Notes under the pieces: model-generated
Seen by the model: only the letters and a program-made list of their open reading frames with translations
Told to the model about the DNA's origin: nothing
Databases searched by the model: none
Program-made: the position numbers and the translations under genes
Assembly: GCA_038049695.1 (NCBI GenBank)
Contig: CP142452.1
Coordinates: 35,886,501-35,950,500 of the forward strand
Reading direction: 5' to 3'
DNA from: Cinnamomum chago
Lineage: Eukaryota; Streptophyta; Magnoliopsida; Laurales; Lauraceae
DNA: 64,000 bases
Part shown: piece by piece, positions 59,501 to 64,000 of the stretch
Layout of the letters: every line of letters starts with the position of its first letter
How positions within the stretch are numbered: position 1 is the stretch's first letter

Positions 59501-62500
59501 TATGTTGGGTCTATGCTGTAAGGTAGAGTTTGATACTCTCTTGTTTGGGTCAAGTCTCATTTTTAATACTTCTGTTTCTTTGGGATAGTGGGCATCCAAG
59601 GAAGGTTGTGCAACTCATTCTAGTGGATCTTGTGATATCTGGAAGGTGAATAAAGGTCATGATTCCATTTTTAGAGAGCAATTAGTGAGACTACAAACCC
59701 CAATTTGGAACTCTAACTATGGTTATGGGTTTCCTAAAGGCAACTCAGTTCATGGACAAGTTTTAAATTTCATGTGAATAGTTACTTGGAGTGGTCTCCG
59801 TCTCCAAAGGTCTTCTTGATGGGAAGGAGAATGTTAGCATATGTTGATGGGTTGGTCAAGCATAGTTAAGAATTTCATCTTGGACCCCGTTTCAGTTTGG
59901 CCTCAAAATAAAAATGTTACAAGTGATTGATAATCTTGCCAAAACATTTTAGAGTTATGTTTCGGGAAAAGAATATAAAAACTAAATATGTGTATATATT
60001 TGTATGCAAATACAAAACAAATATTAAAATTTAAAAATAGGATATAAATTGATATATTTAATTCATGCTCAACTCAAGAAAAGGACATTGCTCAAACAGT
60101 TGCGCAACTCATTGAAGTTCCTCACATTGATTTCATCTTCGAGGACAAACTAGTGACAATAGAGGATTGTGATCCACGAGTCCAAAGGTACGATACCCGG
60201 ATACTTGAACAAGCCCTATGTATCCGTATCGGACCGATACGACACTTGTATTGGTAGCTGATAGTGCACCGATACTTCTAGGGAACAAGTTTAATCATAT
60301 AGTTCTTTTAATATTTTTACTTCTTATCATAAAAAAAAATGTTAGAAAGAGATGAAAACAAAGATAATTTCATCGATTCAAAAGTGATCTAAAGAAGAAA
60401 TTAGGACACCCGCATCTGCATCTGTGTCCAAGATTCTCAAAAGTGAGGAGTCGTATCCTCGATCCCCGTTTCAGTGCCCGTATCCATATCCATATCCATA
60501 TCCATATCTGGGCATCATAGGTCCAAACCCAACAACTGATGCATTTAATGGTCAGATCACACATCCGTGCTAAAGTTAAACATTAGAAGAAACAATGCGT
60601 CCCTTCTACTTCTTAGTGGAAGACCATATCGAAGTCGAGAAGATTGAGCCAAGCCTTCAACTCATGCACAGAAGCCAAGGATCAAGTGACAATTCGGTAG
60701 TTCATACGATTGACTTTTGATCCTGGAGGACATCTATTGAACTCGAGGTTGAGTTCTCTCTAAAAAGGGGAGAAATTGATGCAAGACAGACCTATGGTCC
60801 CCATGGGTTGACCAGCCAATGGGCTAGCCGGTCCATCTCGACCAAACATCTAGGACTAGCCCATTCATTTATGTTATTTTTATATTAGTTAGAGCTTTTA
60901 ATTATGTTTTAAGTTGTTTTAGTGGGATGATTTAATCCTGATCATCAATGTGTTTGGATGGTCCGGATTAGTCCTAGGGTTATTTCTTTTCCTATATAAT
61001 CATGTAAAGCCTCTACGGCTAATGGGGATGGTTGATAATTAATGAAAATGAGTGCTTTTCGAATCTTTCCCAAGTTTTCTTCGAGTTCTCCTCGAGATTA
61101 GTAACGCCTTTGGATCGGAGTTTGGTGAAAGGCCATTTTTTCCCATATCTCTCCATCTTCTACCTTGCCTGCCCCACATCTTCCCCTCCATTCCGCATTA
61201 ATTCTACTAACTCAATAATGAAAATTTTTACTTCTATGTGGTTGAGATTGATGATTTTTCCTGATTTTCAAAAAATTATAAATTGTGGGCTTTTTTTGCA
61301 ATTTTCTTATAAAAAATTATATTTGATGGGCTCATTTTCTTTTACAGTGATATTTGGCTAGAGCCCTCTTTCCTATTAGAGTGCAAATTCGGTAGGGCTC
61401 ATTTTATACTAGAGTAAAATATGGATAGGCCTTTATTTCCTACTAGAGTGGAATTTGGTAGGGCCCATATATGAGTGGGACATTTATTTTAAACGGTTTA
61501 GATTTTTAATGGATGGGCCCTATTGTGGAGGCCCGGAGGGTACAAACTTGCTTTGAAATCTTTCATGAGATGTTCGGACTTTAAAAGTGTTGTTTAAAGG
61601 GGACAAGGGCATTCTTCCCTTTCTTTTTATCTGCGATTGAGCAGGGGAGGGACAAGAAGCAGGACGGCTGTAGTCTCTTCTGTGGATGTCAGGGAGCTGC
61701 GATAAGAGCCAGGGCTCGGTTTCCCACCAGGCACACTCAATTTCTTCCCCTATCTCCTATGTTTACCTTAGTTTTTCCTATTTTTTCTTTTCTTCTTCTC
61801 AGATTTCGTGTTTTCCTTATTTATCATAAAAGTACGTGATTAATCAAAATTACAGATTTTAACAGCATGAAGAGTAGGGTCATGGAGCTTAATGCTAATT
61901 GATGCAGCCTGAACTAAGAAACGTAGTCCAAATTGAAGCTATAAGCAGACCATTACTGTTAGAGCAAGAATTACAACTTTAAATGCCGGGAATGCGACAC
62001 TATGAGTGGTTGAGAAGAGAAGTCAGCAAAAAACTAATGTAGGTGTATCTGATGATCCATACATTGACCTAGCTGAACTCCTAAATTGTAATACTTAGAA
62101 ATTCTGAAGATCTATTATTACTTTGAAATATTACAATTATTTCACACCCAATAAAAAAAGATTATTCAATATCAACTGCCCAACAGTGAAGAAAAAAAGA
62201 GAAAGAAAAAATAAAATGACTAAAAGAAAAGCTGCTTAACAAACTCATCCCTTAATTTACTTTTTATTTTTGGTTTAAATTATTTGCTTTTAGAATATTT
62301 GTTTACATGGAATCTTATATCTTCATACTTGATCATGTATCTTTGTATTATTACTCTTTTGCATGTTTCAATGGTATTAGAAAACTGTTAATGCGCTTGG
62401 CAATTTTTGTGTGGCTTTAAAATTTGTGTGGCTCTGATATGGTCAAGCAGGTTAGGAAACATGACAACAAATGAGACAGGTGATCTTCTTTCGGCAGGGG

Positions 62501-62740
62501 TAGTTCAAGTTCTGGATGTTGGTTGTGGTGTTGCCAGCTTTGCAGCTTATCTACTTCCATTAGACATACAGACAATGTCTTTTGCTCCCAAAGATGGTCA
62601 TGAGAATCAGATTCAGTTTGCCTTAGAGCGAGGAATCAGTGCTATGATTTCTGTGTTAGGCACAAAGCAGCTACCATTTCCTGGAAACTCATTTGAAATG
62701 GTCCATTGTTCACGTTGTCGTGTTGATTGGCATGAGAATG
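52695..62740 (+). CDS. PMT: Putative SAM-dependent methyltransferase, PMT family (5' part; gene continues beyond window)
   Basis: Three coding exons join in frame: 52,695-52,857, 56,364-56,778 and 62,451-62,740, giving about 289 residues of a family that is usually about 600 long. Residues 16-36 ([21 protein letters not shown]) form one membrane segment after a short basic N-terminus, the type II signal anchor of Golgi PMT proteins. Then come the family blocks [54 protein letters not shown] and [18 protein letters not shown]. The SAM-binding motif I, VLDVGCG, is at residues 213-219, followed by [19 protein letters not shown] and [14 protein letters not shown]. Family members such as QUA2/TSD2 and QUA3 are linked to pectin homogalacturonan methylation; the substrate of this member is not known. 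It most resembles the PMT1/3/8/14 branch by memory. Intron 2 has a GC donor. The MULE-2 insertion lies 312 bp upstream of the ATG. Confidence 0.92.
53461..53527. repeat. (TA)n microsatellite
   Basis: Alternating gtatatatat units for about 67 bp inside PMT intron 1. Confidence 0.9.
54396..54781. mobile_element. Long-TIR MITE in PMT intron 1
   Basis: About 386 bp with terminal inverted repeats of roughly 75-79 bp. Both ends read gggataact..aaacttag, then acatagatgggg and gggcccaattat, and finish aaatgcaa, in the same order with a few indels. The interior is non-coding. Long TIRs with no coding capacity suggest a Mutator-type MITE. No clear target duplication was found. Confidence 0.65.
56779..62450 (+). 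other. PMT intron 2 (5.7 kb), GC-AG splice pair
   Basis: The exon junctions are fixed by protein continuity ([16 protein letters not shown]). The donor reads attcaaag/gcaagc and the acceptor gtcaagcag/gttagg. The intron is AT-rich and holds a CT-rich stretch (58,895-58,955), short (atatcc)n repeats (60,480-60,510), a gypsy 3'-end fossil (60,600-61,100) and no recognised second gene. Confidence 0.85.
60600..61100 (+). mobile_element. Gypsy 3' end and LTR fragment (fossil)
   Basis: A polypurine tract (taaaaaggggagaaa, about 60,761-60,775) is followed by tgatgcaagacag, the typical start of a plant gypsy 3' LTR, at 60,777. The putative LTR has a TATA-like cctatataatc near 60,991. The 180 bp upstream look like a decayed C-terminal pol or untranslated stretch. 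The right end is not resolved and the rest of the element is absent. Confidence 0.45.
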
Positions 62741-63191
62741 GTAGGCATACTATTAATTTGAATGTTTTGACCTGTAATGATATACATATTTTGTAGTTTT
62801 ATCCCTATAGAAGTTTAGACAAATATTGTCCATTCCATTCTTCTGCTTGTTCTTTTTTACAAAACTTCCTAGAGGAGCAGCACAAATTCACGTCACATCT
62901 TCTGGAATTTTGCACGATAATCTCTAGGGATGAGTTTCCTTGTTTAAACTGCTCTCTCTCTCTCTCATATATCAACTGATAAATGCTTGCATTGTACCTT
63001 TTTATGGGGATATGCTGAAGCTATTGAATCTCATAGTTCCTGGGCTGTCAGACAATGGCGGAAACAATTTCATCCATTGAAGTGAGAATCCGATTCACTA
63101 CAAGCAGATTTTCCAACTACCAGCCAAATTATTTGGAATGTCTATTGGAGGTTCCTTAATTTTCCCATTGACGAAGCCGAGTCTTTTCAGT
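62741..63191 (+). other. Start of PMT intron 3
   Basis: The donor gagaatg/gtaggc follows the codons for DWHEN. No exon 4 was recognised before the window ends, so the intron is at least 1.26 kb. A (ct)n run lies near 62,950-62,965. Confidence 0.75.
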
Positions 63192-64000
63192 TGTCACGCC
63201 CCCAAATTGGATCCCAAAATCACTCAATTTTGAGGCACGAGCCGCACGACATGTGGGGTCTTCCAAAGATGCCTATTTACCCACACATAGTTCTCATATG
63301 ATTCTGCATGTGAGGATCAATACAGGTTTCCTTCACAATTAAAAACACGATTCAGTGGAAGCTTATGTGACCAATAATAGCATTAAAATCCATGTACACG
63401 TAAAACATATATCATGACATATAGGACCTGTAATCTAAGCATAAACTAGTCCCAAAGAAATGCGGTGCGGAAGCATAGTCAAACAATTATTTCATGTCTC
63501 AGTTACAAAAAAATGCCAACTAAGGCTAAAACAACTAAAAAAAATAAAAGATAGCACAATCTCTAAGACTCTCCAGATGTTTTGACTCTCACATGGTCTA
63601 ATGTCTACATGACATCATTTGGAGTACACTTCGCTAGCCTAGACAACATCTCAGCCATCTTTGTCGCCGGGTCAAGGATATCGGCAGTGTCACCTATGAT
63701 GCCAAGTGTAGCAAGTTAGAGCAAGTAAGCAAATATAATTAACATAGTCATGTTGAATCAAATGTAAGAGAAAAGACAGGTAATTGTAAGAAATCCAATA
63801 AACATACCACTAAACACGATTGAGCAAGAAATATAGTTTACATCGAAGAATCATGTAAGACAAGCCTATACAAGTACATCTTAGCAAAATGACAATCCAC
63901 ACGACCTCAGTCTCTCAATTGCACAGATTTTTAGGTGGCAAGATTGTGGTGAGAGCTAGGAAAAATATAAATGAGGGTACCACAAGATTCCACCAAGGGA
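63192..64000 (+). repeat. LTR start of the 'tgtcacgcccc' family, runs off the window
   Basis: It starts tgtcacgcccccaaa at 63,192, as in the solo LTR at 26,459. The 'ctaatgtctacatgacat' block at 63,598 matches 26,865-26,880. It lies in PMT intron 3 (from 62,741), in the same orientation as the gene. The end is outside the window. Confidence 0.55.

Overview
This window is flowering-plant nuclear DNA. It is AT-rich, packed with nested LTR retrotransposons, and contains one host gene with large introns. The species cannot be named from the sequence, but the repeat density and multi-kilobase introns suggest a mid-sized to large, probably woody, angiosperm genome.

Left third (1-22,900). The window opens inside the 3' half of a Ty3/gypsy element of the Tat lineage: integrase, a 60-bp tandem repeat, an antisense ORF with its own TATA box, and the start of the 3' LTR. 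After low-complexity DNA come several old LTR pieces of two families. One family (about 6,995-8,460 and 11,739-17,115) includes a small non-autonomous LTR element whose short interior holds three ~190-bp tandem repeats. This part also contains a hAT transposase tail, a tRNA-type SINE with a 13-bp target-site duplication (TSD), a probable Copia LTR, an orphan 103-codon ORF and a MITE.

Middle (22,917-52,382). Two related Mutator-like transposons (MULEs) lie 67 bp apart. MULE-2 (45,455-52,382) has matching ends and a perfect 9-bp TSD. It carries two convergent genes: on the plus strand a plant-mobile-domain (PMD) protein with a serine/acidic N-terminus, spoiled by one stop codon; on the minus strand an apparently intact 875-residue transposase with FAR1-type zinc finger, DDE, SWIM finger and a C-terminal OTU cysteine-protease domain. 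MULE-1 (22,917-45,387) is the older, broken sibling. It was stretched from about 6.3 kb to 22.5 kb by a Tekay-type chromovirus (25,960-39,889, TSD acttg), which itself took a solo LTR (26,459-29,905), and by a second solo LTR (41,729-43,938, TSD acacc) inside its transposase gene.

The strongest unexplained signal is a set of arrays of short palindromes, TGCACGG-N10-CCGTGCA repeated about every 34 bp. They occur at the same three places in both MULEs: the 5'-UTR intron of the PMD gene, the gap between the convergent genes, and intron 1 of the transposase gene.

Right part (52,383-64,000). The host gene is a PMT-type putative S-adenosylmethionine-dependent methyltransferase (Golgi type II membrane protein, QUA2/PMT family). 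Its first three coding exons are visible at 52,695-52,857, 56,364-56,778 and 62,451-62,740; the rest lies beyond the window. The MULE pair ends 312 bp upstream of its start codon. Intron 2 appears to use a GC-AG splice pair. The introns hold a long-TIR MITE, a gypsy 3'-end fossil and another LTR start.
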